Notes: generated from the letters alone by a model not told the origin. DNA of 64,000 bases from Bifidobacterium sp. (GCA_022649135.1 JALCNP010000001.1:124001-188000), one strand, 5' to 3'. Counted from the stretch's first letter, positions 50,573 through 61,143 are shown. Program-made: numbers and translations.

Positions 50573-51955
50573 TCAGTCTTCGTCTCCGGCTTTGTCGGAG
50601 GAAAGCTCATCGGCCACGGCGGCCGCCGCGGAAGCGGCCTCCACGCTTTCCGACTCCTCTTGCGGCTGATCCTCAGGCTCTCCCAGGAAGGCACTCAGAT
50701 CCAGCGTTTCGCCCTCGGAGGTGAAGGTCACGGCCCTCATGGCCGCGAGAAGACCCTTGGACCGTCCGACCTCCTGCACTGCGGATCCGAGCTGGCCGTT
50801 GTTCACGATGGAGTTGATGAAGTGGCTGGGATCCATGCCGTACTGCTGAGCGATGGAGGCGAGGAAATTGGTCACATCCGCCTGAGAGACCTTGATTTCA
50901 AGGCTTTCCGCAAGCGCGTCGAGAACCATTTGATCGCGCAGCTCCTTCTCCACACTGGTTTCGGCCTCCTTCTTCTGCTCGTCCGTGACCTTTTCCGGAT
51001 CTGGAGTCATCCCCTTGATGTGTTCCGCGATCATATCGGCCTTGACTCCCTTGGGAAGGGGAATGTCCAGACCGTCCTCGAGACGGGCCATGAAGGCATC
51101 GCGCGCATCGGTGGCCTGGCGTCCCTTGGCGTCCTGCTCGCTCGTCTTGCGGATATCCGCCTTCAGCTCGTCAAGGGTGTCGAATTCGGAAGCCTCCTGG
51201 GCGAAGTCGTCATCGATGTCGGGAAGTTCCTCGGTCTTGACCGAGTTGACCTTCACCTTCACCTGGGCCTTCTCCCCCTCATGCTTTCCAGCCTCGAGGG
51301 TCCCCTCGAACGTGGTCTCCTCACCGGCGGAGAGACCGTCGAGCGCCTCGTCCAGACCATCAAGCATCGTTCCCGAGCCGAGCTCGTAGCTCACACCCTC
51401 CTGGGAATCGACCGACTCGCCGTCTATCGTGGCATCCAGATCGATATTTGCATAGTCGCCCTTTGCGGCCGGGCGATCAACGCTGACCAGAGTGCCGAAG
51501 CGCTGACGCAACGTCTCCAGACGCTTGCTGACATCCTCGTCGGTGACCTGGGCCTTGGCGATGTCAATCGTCATTCCGTCGATCGCAGGCAGCTCGATGT
51601 CCGGACGGCGTTCAACCGTGGCGACGAACTTGAGCTTGGTCTCATCGTCGGCCGTCTTCGGAACCTCCTGCACGTCCAACTCGGGCTGCGCCATGGGACG
51701 AATCTTCTTTTCCTCCAAAGCCTTGGAATACAGCTCGGGAACACCGCTGTTCACGGCTTCTCCCGCGACGGCCGGGAATCCCACGCGCTGCTCGATGATC
51801 TTGCCGGGCACATGGCCCTTGCGGAAGCCAGGGACGTTGACCTGCTTGGCGATCTCCTTGCGGGCCGTGTCGAGATAGGGGTCGAACTCTTCGGGATCGA
51901 CGGTGATGGTGAGCTTCACCTTGGTGGGCTCGAGATTCCTGACGCTGATTTTCAC
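50573..51955 (-). CDS. tig: Trigger factor (ribosome-associated chaperone)
   Basis: A 460-aa protein. The N-terminal ribosome-binding region has the GFRKGHVPG signature (about residues 43-51). The FKBP-type peptidyl-prolyl domain covers about 155-240 with KGDYANIDLDA, and a helical C-terminal chaperone domain follows. The tail is acidic and Glu/Ala-rich. Trigger factor shields nascent chains at the ribosome exit tunnel. The gene is upstream of the clp genes, as in many bacteria, but is isolated by a 20-bp terminator hairpin. Confidence 0.97.
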   Translation of the reverse strand: MKISVRNLEPTKVKLTITVDPEEFDPYLDTARKEIAKQVNVPGFRKGHVPGKIIEQRVGFPAVAGEAVNSGVPELYSKALEEKKIRPMAQPELDVQEVPKTADDETKLKFVATVERRPDIELPAIDGMTIDIAKAQVTDEDVSKRLETLRQRFGTLVSVDRPAAKGDYANIDLDATIDGESVDSQEGVSYELGSGTMLDGLDEALDGLSAGEETTFEGTLEAGKHEGEKAQVKVKVNSVKTEELPDIDDDFAQEASEFDTLDELKADIRKTSEQDAKGRQATDARDAFMARLEDGLDIPLPKGVKADMIAEHIKGMTPDPEKVTDEQKKEAETSVEKELRDQMVLDALAESLEIKVSQADVTNFLASIAQQYGMDPSHFINSIVNNGQLGSAVQEVGRSKGLLAAMRAVTFTSEGETLDLSAFLGEPEDQPQEESESVEAASAAAAVADELSSDKAGDED

Positions 51956-52006
51956 GCTTGCGCTCCTGAAATACGGTTATTCAACTATTCTGCCTTGAGG
52001 CAACCG

Positions 52007-53299
52007 TTACATGATAACGCGACTTACGGACGCTGCGAGCAAACGTATCTGCCATTCGCGCGCGCCCTGATCGGCGAGGAAACCTTCCACATCGCGTTTC
52101 TGCGGATCATCGGTCCAGCACAGGTTGCGCACGCTCTGCGGCTTGAGGAGCATGTCCGACGGGGTGTGGGTGTCCTGCGAAACCTGTGCGATCACCTTCC
52201 GGACGTTCTGCAGCCGCCGGAACCGCTCGGGATGGTGCGACGACCACAGTCGCATGGATCGGGGGGCGTTGCCGCGGGCATCGTTGTCGCCCGCCGGCAT
52301 GGTCGGCCACTCGTCCGGGGCCTCGTCCAGGGCCCGCTGGATCACGCCCTTCCACATCGAGGGCTTCACGCGCCGCTGAATCGGCGCGTAGCGCTCGAAC
52401 ATCTTGTCCTGCTCACCGCCGGTGCGTATTCGGACACGCTCGTTCAACGACCTGATTTCTCTGAACTCGCGAGCGTTGTGCGGCTTGCGTCTCGCAGCTT
52501 CGATGATGGCCGCGTCGCTCAGCAGCAGAGTGGGGGCGATGTCGTAGCTGCGCGCCAAGGCGTCCCTCTCCGTCCACAGGGCCTTGGCCACGGCCTGACC
52601 CTGAGGGTCATGGTTAAGAACGGTGATGTGCGAGATTCTCATCCATGGCACCGGATGCGGCTTGCGAGGCGACATGCCCCTGTCGAGGGCGTAGGCGAAT
52701 TCCTCCCGGGCCCATTCGATTTTCCCCTGCGCGCGGAGATCCTCGCGCATCAGTCTCTCCAGCTCTATGAGCAGCTCCACATCGAGTGCCGCGTAGTTTC
52801 TCCAGTCCCTCGGCAGCGGTCGATAGGACCAGTCCGCGGCCGAATGCTCCTTCGCCAGCGTGATTCCCAGATAGCGTTCGGTGACGGCCGTGAGCCCGAA
52901 TCGATGCATCCCCAAAAGGCGTGCCGCGATCTCGGTGTCGAACAAAGCCTGCGGGCGCATGCCCACATCGGCGAATCCGGGAAGGTCCTGCAGGGCATCA
53001 TGCAGAATCCACGTGGCGTCGCCGACGGCCCCGTTGAACGAGGACCACAGCCCTCCCTGCTCGTGTATGGCGATTGGATCGACCAAGGCGATACCCGCAC
53101 CATCCCGCTTGAACTGCACGAGCCAGTCCTCATGACCATATCGGAAGCCGGACGCCCGCTCGGCATCGGCGGCCACCGGACCGCTGGCATCCGAAAAATC
53201 CTCGCACAACCGTTGGAAACCGGCCAGCGTATCGATGACGTCGGGTATTCCACCACGCGGCTCGGACAGCAATCGCGGTTCACCGTTCAACCGAAACAT
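52007..53299 (-). CDS. rnd: Ribonuclease D (HRDC-domain 3'-5' exonuclease)
   Basis: A 430-aa protein with the DEDD exonuclease core: AADAERASGF and VQFKRDGAG early (VDPIAIHEQG), FDTEIAARLLG in the middle, and NYAALDVELLIEL with the last acidic residue. A C-terminal HRDC domain (about 215-300) follows. RNase D trims tRNA and other small RNAs. The start overlaps the DUF3000 gene by 20 bp. A TTG at 53290 with GAGGAGG 9 nt upstream is a serious alternative start; the family often begins close to EPRLLSEPRGG. Confidence 0.88.
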   Translation of the reverse strand: MFRLNGEPRLLSEPRGGIPDVIDTLAGFQRLCEDFSDASGPVAADAERASGFRYGHEDWLVQFKRDGAGIALVDPIAIHEQGGLWSSFNGAVGDATWILHDALQDLPGFADVGMRPQALFDTEIAARLLGMHRFGLTAVTERYLGITLAKEHSAADWSYRPLPRDWRNYAALDVELLIELERLMREDLRAQGKIEWAREEFAYALDRGMSPRKPHPVPWMRISHITVLNHDPQGQAVAKALWTERDALARSYDIAPTLLLSDAAIIEAARRKPHNAREFREIRSLNERVRIRTGGEQDKMFERYAPIQRRVKPSMWKGVIQRALDEAPDEWPTMPAGDNDARGNAPRSMRLWSSHHPERFRRLQNVRKVIAQVSQDTHTPSDMLLKPQSVRNLCWTDDPQKRDVEGFLADQGAREWQIRLLAASVSRVIM

Positions 53300-53981
53300 C
53301 CTCCTCAACGCCGGACATCGATTCGATGAAATCAGCCCACCCGGCAACGTAGGCACCGGCATTCACAGACGTTTCGCCGCCGCCGGCAGGCGTCCATGAT
53401 ACACGCATCTCGCAACCGTACATCTCCTGCACCGGGCCGGAGCCGAAAACACTGTCATGGACCACGCTCACCGTGCCCTTCACGCTTCCCTCACGCACCG
53501 GACCGATGAATTCGTGGAGATAGTCCCAATACAGCTCCCCCGTGAGGCCGTTTCTCTCACGGTTCAGAAGGGGAACACCGGCGAAGGCGGCGACGCGCCA
53601 CCTCGATTCCCAGCTTTCACGCGGCTCCCGGGAGTACAGAATCATGATCCAACCCGACGACCCGCGATCCACGGCGGAGTGGCGATGCATCGTACCCTCC
53701 TCCGACGCATCCGCGGTGAAGAACGGACCGGCCAGAGGATCTTCGCGATGATCCATCTCGATCCCGATTCCGAAATCGGCCCACGACCTGGGCACCGGAA
53801 TCTCGCGATAGCGCATGGCAGGCACACGAGGCATGTCACGAACGGACAACACGGCCGACCACAGATCGTCAGGAACCCCTGCAGGCCTTCGCAGGTTCTC
53901 CTCGGCACCACGATCGTCATGCCGGACGTCCTCCGTGTCGTGCATATCCGTTCTACCGGGGAAAGCATAAAGATTTGCCAT
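53280..53981 (-). CDS. DUF3000 family protein
   Basis: A 233-aa protein of an actinobacterial family usually found immediately upstream of rnd, as here with a 20-bp overlap. Conserved segments include ALLNRERNGLTGELYWDYLHE (written here by key residues N-R-E-R...YWDYL), and VSWTPAGGG with a hydrophobic tail. Function is unknown. The start is taken at MANLYAF because it precedes the conserved core; an ATG at 53945 is another possibility, and the open frame extends upstream to 54167 in unrelated basic sequence. Confidence 0.8.
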   Translation of the reverse strand: MANLYAFPGRTDMHDTEDVRHDDRGAEENLRRPAGVPDDLWSAVLSVRDMPRVPAMRYREIPVPRSWADFGIGIEMDHREDPLAGPFFTADASEEGTMHRHSAVDRGSSGWIMILYSREPRESWESRWRVAAFAGVPLLNRERNGLTGELYWDYLHEFIGPVREGSVKGTVSVVHDSVFGSGPVQEMYGCEMRVSWTPAGGGETSVNAGAYVAGWADFIESMSGVEEDVSVER

Positions 53982-54213
53982 GCTTTCAAGGCTAAGGTCA
54001 CTCGGCGAATATCGCGGTATTTGAGACCGCTTGTCGCGAATTCCGTGGCGGGGAAAACGTTTCGGGACCCCAGACCGCCGACGCTGCATGATCCCGAGCC
54101 GTTCTGCGGACTCGGAATATGCGCGACGACGCGCGCGCCGGCGCGCGCTCGGCCATGACCGCACCAATTCCGCCGATTGGCATGCCCGCGCCGAAACACC
54201 GGAAATCGAAATG
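53982..54213. other. Intergenic region between DUF3000 gene and pflA
   Basis: About 230 bp. Short open frames here are shadows of the DUF3000 upstream extension. It probably holds the DUF3000-rnd promoter; no clear pflA terminator is visible. Confidence 0.35.
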
Positions 54214-55095
54214 TCAGTAGACGACGAAACCGTGCTTTTCGAACTGCTCGCTCACTCTCTTCTTCAATGCCGCGGAGGGACCCTTCTGATGCTCGAGCGG
54301 ATAAGGAATCCTCAGCTCATGCCATTTGGGGCGACCGAGCTGATGGAAGCCCAGCACATCGATATGCTCCACGGCACTGGAGAATCTTTCGCATATCGCC
54401 GCGACGTTCTCCACGTTCTCATACGAGTCCGTCAGCCCGGGAACGAGGACGAATCTCACCCATATCTTCTTGCCCTGACGGGCGAGCCTCTCGCCGAATG
54501 CGATGGTCGGCGCCAGCGTTCCCCCCGTCACCGTGTGGTAGGTCTGCTCGTCGCCCGATTTGACGTCGAGAAGGCACAGATCGATATCGTCGATCATCTC
54601 ATCGGTGAAGTTGGCGTTGAGGAAGCCCGAGGTATCGATACACGTGTGCACGCCCATCTCCCGCGCGGCCCGGAACACGCGCGACACGAACGCCGGTTGC
54701 ATCATCGGCTCGCCCCCGGAGAAGGTGATGCCTCCGCCGGTTGCCATGAACAGGTCCTTATAGCGCTCGACCTTCTTGATCATGGCCTCGAGGTACACAG
54801 GCTGGCCGTCGCGCATCTTCCACGTGTCCGGATTCTGGCAGTACTGGCATCGGAGAGGGCAGCCGCTCATGAATACCGTCATTCTGGTGCCCGGACCATC
54901 AACCGACGTGTTGATGTCCCATGAATGAACGAAGCCTATGTCGCCGGTCCGCAGTGCATGGATCCGGTCCCGTCTGTCCAAACCGATGGGCGATTCGAAA
55001 CCGGACAGCCCGCCCATCAGGGTCTGGCTCGCATACACCTTGGATTCCTTGAGCATATGCGGCTTGGTGGTGTGGAACTGCATAATCTCCGACAT
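54214..55095 (-). CDS. pflA: Pyruvate formate-lyase-activating enzyme (radical SAM)
   Basis: A 293-aa radical SAM enzyme. The cluster motif is CxxxCxxC in SGCPLRCQYCQNP (Cys79, Cys83, Cys86), followed by the Gly-rich GGGITFSGGEP. It abstracts a hydrogen from a glycine in PflB to create the glycyl radical, enabling anaerobic pyruvate cleavage. The ATG at 55095 has AAGGAGG 6 nt upstream; an ATG 3 nt earlier is also possible. The gene follows pflB on the same strand, separated by a long hairpin. Confidence 0.95.
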   Translation of the reverse strand: MSEIMQFHTTKPHMLKESKVYASQTLMGGLSGFESPIGLDRRDRIHALRTGDIGFVHSWDINTSVDGPGTRMTVFMSGCPLRCQYCQNPDTWKMRDGQPVYLEAMIKKVERYKDLFMATGGGITFSGGEPMMQPAFVSRVFRAAREMGVHTCIDTSGFLNANFTDEMIDDIDLCLLDVKSGDEQTYHTVTGGTLAPTIAFGERLARQGKKIWVRFVLVPGLTDSYENVENVAAICERFSSAVEHIDVLGFHQLGRPKWHELRIPYPLEHQKGPSAALKKRVSEQFEKHGFVVY

Positions 55096-55249
55096 CATTG
55101 TCCTCCTTCGGATCGTGCCTTGTCTCATAGTACAAACGCCGGGCGCCAACGCCGTCGTTCATGGTGCGCCGCGAGCGTAACCCGGACGGCGGGGGCGTCT
55201 CCAACGGGGGAAGCGCGTCGAATGACAGGCAATGACGTGCGACGCATGG

Positions 55250-55319
55250 CATCATATGAGGAAGCGTCAGGGGGCGCGACCGGTTTCCGGCCCGCCTCCT
55301 GACGCTTCCTCATATGATG
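55250..55319 (-). terminator. 22-bp inverted repeat between pflB and pflA
   Basis: Arms 55250-55271 and 55298-55319 are perfectly complementary (catcatatgaggaagcgtca start) around a 26-nt loop that itself contains GGCG/CGCC. It sits 90 bp past the pflB stop. It would terminate or attenuate transcription into pflA, giving excess PflB over its activator. Confidence 0.8.
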
Positions 55320-55409
55320 TGTCTCGCCCGCTCACCCGATGATCTCACAATCACGCAGTGACGAAGCAGGTATCGGGTGTTCACAGCACTGGGCCGCGAA
55401 CACGTTCGC

Positions 55410-57785
55410 TCAGTCGACCACGGCACCCTGGTGGAAGGTGCGGGAGATCACGTCCAGCTGCTGCTCCCTGGTGAGCTTCACGAAGTTGACGGCGTATCCC
55501 GAGACACGCACGGTCAGGTGCGGGTACTTGTCGGGATGCTCGACGGCGTCCTCCAGCTGCTCTTTGCGCAGGACGTTGATGTTCGCATGGTAGAGGCCAT
55601 GTCCGTTGCCCGCGTCGAGGATCCCGACAAGATTGCCGATGCGCTCCTGCTCGTCACGGCCCAGTCCGTCGGGCGTGATGGTGTTGGTCAGCGAGATGCC
55701 GTCCAACGCGTCGTTGTAGTCGATCTTTCCGACCGAGAACATCGACGGCAGCATGCCATGGGAGTCCATGCCGTTCTCCGGATTCGCACCCGGGGCATAT
55801 GGGGTTCCCTTCTTGTGACCCGAGGGGAACGACCCGGTGTTCTTGCCATACTCCACATTGGAGGTGATGGTCAGAATGGACTGGGTGGGAACGGCGTCAC
55901 GATACACCGGAAGCTTCCTGACCTGGCCCATAACGGTGCTCACGACCCATTCGGCAAGGCCATCGGCACGGTCATCGTCGTTTCCGTAAATCGGGAAATC
56001 GCCTTCCGTGCGGTAGCCGACGACAAGATCGTCATCCGCACCGTCGACATATTCCTTCTCGTGTCCGGGAAGGTTCTTCGCATCCTTGTTGTAGATGGGA
56101 TAGACCTTCGCATATTTGACGGCGGCTAGGGAATCCGCGGCGATGGACAGTCCGGACATGCCGCAGCCAAGGGTACGGTAGACCTCCTTGTCGTGAAGCG
56201 CCATCTCGATGGACTCGTATGCATACTTATCATGCATGTAGTGGATGATGTTCAAGGCCTCGACATAGGTCTCCGACAGCCATTCGAGAGCCTTCTCGTA
56301 GTTGTTCCTGACCTTCTCGTAATCCAGGGTTCCATCGGCCTCGGGCGTGATGGGATCTATGTATCCCTTGTCGATGACCTGCATGCCGGTCATCTCGTCA
56401 CGACCTCCGTTGATCGCATAGAGCAGGGCCTTGGCCGAGTTCACACGCGCGGCGAAGAACTGCATCTGCTTACCCACCCTCATCGGAGACACGCAGCATG
56501 CTATCGCCGCGTCGTCTCCCCAGTGGGAGCGGATGTCCTTGTCGGACTCGTACTGGATGGCCGAGGTGTCGATGGAGATCATCGCGCAGAAACGCTTGTA
56601 GGCCTCCGGCAGCTTCGGATCCCAGAAGATGGTGATGTTGGGCTCAGGGCCGGGTCCGAGATGCTCAAGCGTCAGGGTGTTGAGAAGGCGGAAGGAGGTC
56701 TTGGTGACCATCGGGCGCCCGTCGTCGCCGAAACCGGCGTCCGACCAGGTCGCCCAGTAGGGGTCTCCGGAGAAGATGGCGTCGTAGTCCTTCGTGCGCA
56801 GGAAGCGCACGATGCGCAGTTTCATCACGATGTTGTCGATGATCTCCTGCGCCTCCGACTCGTTGATCAGGCCGTCCTTCAGGTCACGCTCGAAGTAGCA
56901 GTCGAAGAACGCCGAAAGACGACCGATCGACATGGCCGCGCCATCCTGGCTCTTGACCGCCGCGAGGTAACCCATATAGGTCCACTGCACGGCCTCCTGG
57001 GCGGTCTGGGCCGGGCGGGACAGGTCGAGGCCATACTCGTTGCCGAGGTTGATCAGCTGCTTGAGAGCCTTAATCTGGTCGTCATGCTCTTCGCGGAAGC
57101 GTATCCAGTGCTCGATTTCCGGCTCGGTGAAATCATTGCGATAGGGAACCGAATCCTTGTCGCGCTTCTTGAGCTCGATCAGCTTGTTCACGCCGTACAG
57201 CGCCACGCGACGGTAGTCCCCGATGATGCGGCCACGACCGTAGGCATCGGGAAGCCCGGTGATGATCTTGTTGTGGCGAGCGATTTTGATGTTCTTCGTA
57301 TACACGCCAAAAACGCCGTCGTTATGCGTCTTGCGGTACGTGGTGAAGATCTTCTTGATTTGTGGATCGGGCTCCTTGCCCGCCTCCCTGATCGCCTGCT
57401 CGACCATGCGCCAGCCGCCGTTGGGCATCATGGCACGCTTGCAGGGCACGTCGGTCTGCAGACCGACGATGACGTTGTCCACGTCCGGGCCGTCGATGTA
57501 TCCGGCGGGGAACGCGTCTATGCCCGCAGGGGTGTGGGTGTCCACATCGTATACACGCTGCTTGCGCTCGACCGCGAGATAGTTGTCGTCAAGATACTTC
57601 CATAGATGCTTGGTCTTGTCGGTGGCGTCCGCCAGGAACGACTCATCGCCCTCGTAGGGCGTGTAGTTCTTCTGGATGAAGTCACGGACGTCGATGTCGT
57701 TTTGCCAGTTCCCTTCACAGAAATTCTTCCATGCCTTGGCCTGAAGTTCTTCTGCACTCAGAGCGGTCGCATCAACTGCTGTCAT
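55410..57785 (-). CDS. pflB: Pyruvate formate-lyase (formate acetyltransferase)
   Basis: A 791-aa glycyl-radical enzyme. The active-site paired cysteines lie in [11 protein letters not shown]; the C-terminal [10 protein letters not shown] contains radical Gly763. It converts pyruvate and CoA into acetyl-CoA and formate, a key step by which bifidobacteria gain extra ATP and reoxidise cofactors. The ATG at 57785 follows AAGGAG; the frame extends 30 codons upstream with unrelated residues. Activated by the downstream pflA product. The upstream region contains an AT-rich stretch suited to a strong promoter. Confidence 0.97.
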   Translation of the reverse strand: MTAVDATALSAEELQAKAWKNFCEGNWQNDIDVRDFIQKNYTPYEGDESFLADATDKTKHLWKYLDDNYLAVERKQRVYDVDTHTPAGIDAFPAGYIDGPDVDNVIVGLQTDVPCKRAMMPNGGWRMVEQAIREAGKEPDPQIKKIFTTYRKTHNDGVFGVYTKNIKIARHNKIITGLPDAYGRGRIIGDYRRVALYGVNKLIELKKRDKDSVPYRNDFTEPEIEHWIRFREEHDDQIKALKQLINLGNEYGLDLSRPAQTAQEAVQWTYMGYLAAVKSQDGAAMSIGRLSAFFDCYFERDLKDGLINESEAQEIIDNIVMKLRIVRFLRTKDYDAIFSGDPYWATWSDAGFGDDGRPMVTKTSFRLLNTLTLEHLGPGPEPNITIFWDPKLPEAYKRFCAMISIDTSAIQYESDKDIRSHWGDDAAIACCVSPMRVGKQMQFFAARVNSAKALLYAINGGRDEMTGMQVIDKGYIDPITPEADGTLDYEKVRNNYEKALEWLSETYVEALNIIHYMHDKYAYESIEMALHDKEVYRTLGCGMSGLSIAADSLAAVKYAKVYPIYNKDAKNLPGHEKEYVDGADDDLVVGYRTEGDFPIYGNDDDRADGLAEWVVSTVMGQVRKLPVYRDAVPTQSILTITSNVEYGKNTGSFPSGHKKGTPYAPGANPENGMDSHGMLPSMFSVGKIDYNDALDGISLTNTITPDGLGRDEQERIGNLVGILDAGNGHGLYHANINVLRKEQLEDAVEHPDKYPHLTVRVSGYAVNFVKLTREQQLDVISRTFHQGAVVD

Positions 57786-57965
57786 ATTCACTCCTTGGTG
57801 TCGTGCGCAACGCATCTTCACGCTGCTAACGTCTATCATTCTATGTGGGCTGCCTTGAAGAAACCCAGTAAACAACGTGAGCTATCTCACATATTCACGC
57901 ATAGCTCAAGAGTCGGGACTAAAATTCACCAGCCTAGGGCGGAGCTGCGTCGCGCAGGTCGCATC

Positions 57966-58178
57966 TCATGGCCGCCCCCCGTCCGGGGAGTCGCCGGGCC
58001 AGTGCTTCCACTCGCTGTCCGCCTGATCCCAGGCCTTGTTGCGCTTGCGCACTATCTCCCAGGCGTTGAGCGCGTCCTGGCGTGATTTGTACGGCCCCAT
58101 CCGCTGCGCCACAGGGGATTGGGGACCGAGCTCGGCCCTCTCCGTATTGATGTTGAAATACCACTGCTTGTCTGCCAT
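57966..58178 (-). CDS. Small conserved actinobacterial protein (SPOR-like)
   Basis: A 70-aa protein, WYFNINTERAELG near the start, MGPYKSRQDALNAWEIVRKRN in the middle, and a tryptophan-rich end. This matches small actinobacterial proteins sometimes annotated as SPOR-domain-like. GGGAGG stands 5 nt before the ATG. It follows nadE by 35 bp on the same strand, so the two are probably co-transcribed. Function is unknown; it has no membrane segment or signal peptide. Confidence 0.8.
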   Translation of the reverse strand: MADKQWYFNINTERAELGPQSPVAQRMGPYKSRQDALNAWEIVRKRNKAWDQADSEWKHWPGDSPDGGRP

Positions 58179-58213
58179 CGCAGCCTCCCGCCCGGTGAGG
58201 GACCAGTTTATCG

Positions 58214-59911
58214 CTACTCTCTGAAAGCATTCGTGATCGGAAGGCGGCGATCCCTGCCGAAGGCCAGGGCCGTAACCTTGGGGCCGAGCGGGTACTGCCT
58301 GCGTTTCCACTCAGCCCTGTCGACCAGACGCATCACCGTGTCGACGGTCTCGGCGTCGAAGCCGTCCCGGAGAAGATCCGCACGCCCGTGCGCATGCTCG
58401 ATGTATTCGGCGAGAACCTTGTCGAGCAGAGCATACTGCGGCAGGGAGTCGGAATCCTTCTGCCCCGGACGAAGCTCCGCGCTCGGGGGCTTGACGATGC
58501 TGTTCACGGGGATCACGACTCCCGCACGGGAGTCCCGCCCCCGAGGGCCGCCCTCGTTCCCCACGATGTTCAGGGCCCCTACGGGCATGCCCGACTGCGC
58601 GGCCCTGTTGCGCCATCTCGCCAGCTCCCAGACACGGGTCTTGAGCAGGTCCTTGATGGGGGCGTACCCGCCGACAGCATCGCCGTAGATGGTGGAGTAC
58701 CCGCATGCGAGCTCCGATTTGTTCCCGGTGGCCAGGGCGAGAAGGTTGTGGCTGTTGGAATAGGCCATGACGATCACGCCGCGGATTCGCGCCTGCAGGT
58801 TCTCGGCCGCCACGCCATGCAGATCCAGCTGGCGCTGGTAGGCGTCGAACAGGGGTTCGACGGGCTGGATCTCATAATGTGCGCCCAGATTTCGGGCGAG
58901 ATCCGCGGCGTCGCCCTTCGACCCATCGGACGAATACATGCTCGGCATGGACACGCCCCACACATTCGACCCAGAGCAGGCGTCAGCGGCCATCGTGGCC
59001 ACCAGCGCCGAATCGATCCCTCCCGACAGCCCCAGGCACACCCCGGTGAAATGATTCTTCGCCATGTAGTCCTGCAGACCCAGGACGCAGGCCGTATACA
59101 CCTCCTCGTCGGGGTCGAGGTCGGGGGCGACGACCTCCTTGCGCTGATTGCGCCTCGTCGTGTCCAGCGTGACATACCCCAGACTCTCCATGAACATCGG
59201 CGAACGCTGCAGCAGCGCGCCGTCGGAATCGACGACGAAGCTTCCCCCGTCGAAGACCAGATCGTCCTGGCCCCCGACCTGATTGACATACAGCAGAGGG
59301 GCCGAAAGCTCCTTCGCCCTCCTGGCGGCAAGATCGAAACGGGTGTGGGTCTTTCCCTCCTCGTAAGGGGATCCGTTGATGACGAGCAGCATGTCTATGC
59401 CACGGCGGGCGAGCTCCCCCACCGTGCCGCCATCCTGCCAGATGTCCTCGCATATGGCCACGCCGAGGTGCACGCCATCGACGTCGAAGACCACCGCACG
59501 ATCTCCTGCGGCGAAGATGCGGAATTCGTCAAACACCCCGTAATTGGGAAGGAAGTGCTTGTCGTAGGCGGTCTGGACCACGCCGTCATGAAGAACGACG
59601 AGACGGTTTCTGGGCTTGTCCGAGGCATGGTCCGTCCCCACCGTCCCCAGCACGACGTATGCGTCCGACAAACCCTCCGAGGCAAGCTCCGTGGCCAGCC
59701 AGTTCGCCTTGTCCCACGCGGCCCTGCGAAAGGTCGCCCGAAAGGCGAGATCCTCGATGGGGTATCCCGTGAGCGTCATCTCCGGGAACACCACGACCTG
59801 GGCCCCGGCCTGTGCGGCCTTGTGGGCGTACTGCATGATCTTCTCGGCATTGCCGTCAAGGTCGCCGACGCATGTGTCGATCTGGGCAAGAGCAAAACGT
59901 ACCTGAGTCAT
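58214..59911 (-). CDS. nadE: Glutamine-dependent NAD+ synthetase
   Basis: A 565-aa two-domain enzyme. The N-terminal nitrilase-like glutaminase domain has the catalytic triad Glu44 (FPEMTLTGYP), Lys118 (YDKHFLPN) and Cys154 (AICEDIW). The C-terminal synthetase domain has the P-loop SGGIDSALVATM. It amidates nicotinic acid adenine dinucleotide to NAD+ using ammonia from glutamine. The length is typical for the glutamine-dependent form. It has its own ATG start with a short gap to the M20 gene. Confidence 0.95.
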   Translation of the reverse strand: MTQVRFALAQIDTCVGDLDGNAEKIMQYAHKAAQAGAQVVVFPEMTLTGYPIEDLAFRATFRRAAWDKANWLATELASEGLSDAYVVLGTVGTDHASDKPRNRLVVLHDGVVQTAYDKHFLPNYGVFDEFRIFAAGDRAVVFDVDGVHLGVAICEDIWQDGGTVGELARRGIDMLLVINGSPYEEGKTHTRFDLAARRAKELSAPLLYVNQVGGQDDLVFDGGSFVVDSDGALLQRSPMFMESLGYVTLDTTRRNQRKEVVAPDLDPDEEVYTACVLGLQDYMAKNHFTGVCLGLSGGIDSALVATMAADACSGSNVWGVSMPSMYSSDGSKGDAADLARNLGAHYEIQPVEPLFDAYQRQLDLHGVAAENLQARIRGVIVMAYSNSHNLLALATGNKSELACGYSTIYGDAVGGYAPIKDLLKTRVWELARWRNRAAQSGMPVGALNIVGNEGGPRGRDSRAGVVIPVNSIVKPPSAELRPGQKDSDSLPQYALLDKVLAEYIEHAHGRADLLRDGFDAETVDTVMRLVDRAEWKRRQYPLGPKVTALAFGRDRRLPITNAFRE

Positions 59912-59974
59912 GCCCCCATCCTAGCCCCGCGACCGTTACGGACCGGAAGTCCGACGCGGCGGCGCGCCGCCGCG

Positions 59975-61123
59975 TCACTCAAGCTCGCGAAGAACCCTGA
60001 GGGCAGCGTTCACATAGAACCTCACCGCCGTCTGCACCGTGGCGTCGAACCCCACGAATTGCGGACTGTGCCAGTCATGGTGCCCTTCGGTCCCGTTCGA
60101 TCCGACGAAGGCGAAGACCAGGCGCGTCACCCGCTCGAACTCGCAGAAGTCCTCCCCCGCCATCGAGGGGCGGATGGGCCGCAGACGCGCATACGCGTCG
60201 ACATCCCCGGCGACGGCCGTGGCAAGATCGGGGTCGCCGACGAGAGGATCCTGGAAATCATCCCACTCCACGTCGGCCCCGATGCCGTATGCGTGCGCTG
60301 TGGATTCGACGATCCGCCGAAACCGGCGTTCGACCATCTGCCCGTCGCTGTGATGGAAATATCGCACCGTTCCCGTGAATCCGGCCTCGGCCGGGACGAC
60401 GTTCCACACGTCACCTCCATGAACCGCGGTCACCGATAGCACCAGGGGATGGAAGGGCGAGGAGTTGCGGCTCACGATGGTCTGCAGGGACAGGATCATG
60501 GACGCCAGGGCCTCGATGGGCCCCGTCCCCATGTGCGGATAGCCGGCGTGGGTTCCCTCGGCGTGCAGGCCGACCGAGAATTTCACGCATCCCGCCATCA
60601 TGGGCTCCGTGCCTATGGCGATCTCTCCGGGGGCGTAGTCGGGGTTGTTGTGAATGGCGATGAAGGCATCCAGATGCCCCAGGGCATCGGCGTCGATGAC
60701 GCTGCGCGCGCCCCTGCCCGTTTCCTCGGCGGGCTGGAACAGCAGCACGACCGACCCCGCGATCGAGTCGCGATGCGCGGCCAGCCACCACGCCGCGCCG
60801 AGCAGACCGGACATGTGGAGGTCATGCCCGCACGCATGCATCACTCCGGGATTGAGAGAGGAGAACGCAAGCCCCGTGTCCTCCTCGACGGGAAGCCCAT
60901 CGATGTCGGCGCGCAGACCGATCCGGGGGCCGGGCCTGCCCCCGTCGATAACCGCGACGACACCGGTTTTCATGGGAGTCGCCGCCACCGTGATGCCATG
61001 GGACGTCAGCTGCGAGACAAGATACGCCGTCGTGTCGAATTCCCTGAAGCCCAGTTCCGGATGGGCATGCAGACGATGCCTCACGTTCACGAGTTCGTCG
61101 CCCACTGTCACCAGTTCAACCAT
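59975..61123 (-). CDS. M20-family amidohydrolase
   Basis: A 382-aa metallo-hydrolase of the M20D type (hippurate hydrolase/N-acyl amino acid amidohydrolase). Metal and catalytic residues lie in GLRADIDGLPV, HACGHDLHMSG, and EETGRGAR, with a final His in the C-terminal region. It cleaves N-acyl amino acids or peptides such as N-acetyl-diaminopimelate. It lies downstream of metI but is separated by a terminator hairpin; the adjacency hints at acyl-amino acid use alongside methionine uptake. Confidence 0.85.
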   Translation of the reverse strand: MVELVTVGDELVNVRHRLHAHPELGFREFDTTAYLVSQLTSHGITVAATPMKTGVVAVIDGGRPGPRIGLRADIDGLPVEEDTGLAFSSLNPGVMHACGHDLHMSGLLGAAWWLAAHRDSIAGSVVLLFQPAEETGRGARSVIDADALGHLDAFIAIHNNPDYAPGEIAIGTEPMMAGCVKFSVGLHAEGTHAGYPHMGTGPIEALASMILSLQTIVSRNSSPFHPLVLSVTAVHGGDVWNVVPAEAGFTGTVRYFHHSDGQMVERRFRRIVESTAHAYGIGADVEWDDFQDPLVGDPDLATAVAGDVDAYARLRPIRPSMAGEDFCEFERVTRLVFAFVGSNGTEGHHDWHSPQFVGFDATVQTAVRFYVNAALRVLRELE

Positions 61124-61143
61124 TGCTCCCTGCCTTTCCTCGG

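Noticed and set aside
50435..53329. 964-codon plus-strand open frame opposite tig and rnd
   Set aside because: It is the antisense shadow of trigger factor and RNase D, both with clear domain motifs. Long antisense frames are expected in high-GC DNA.
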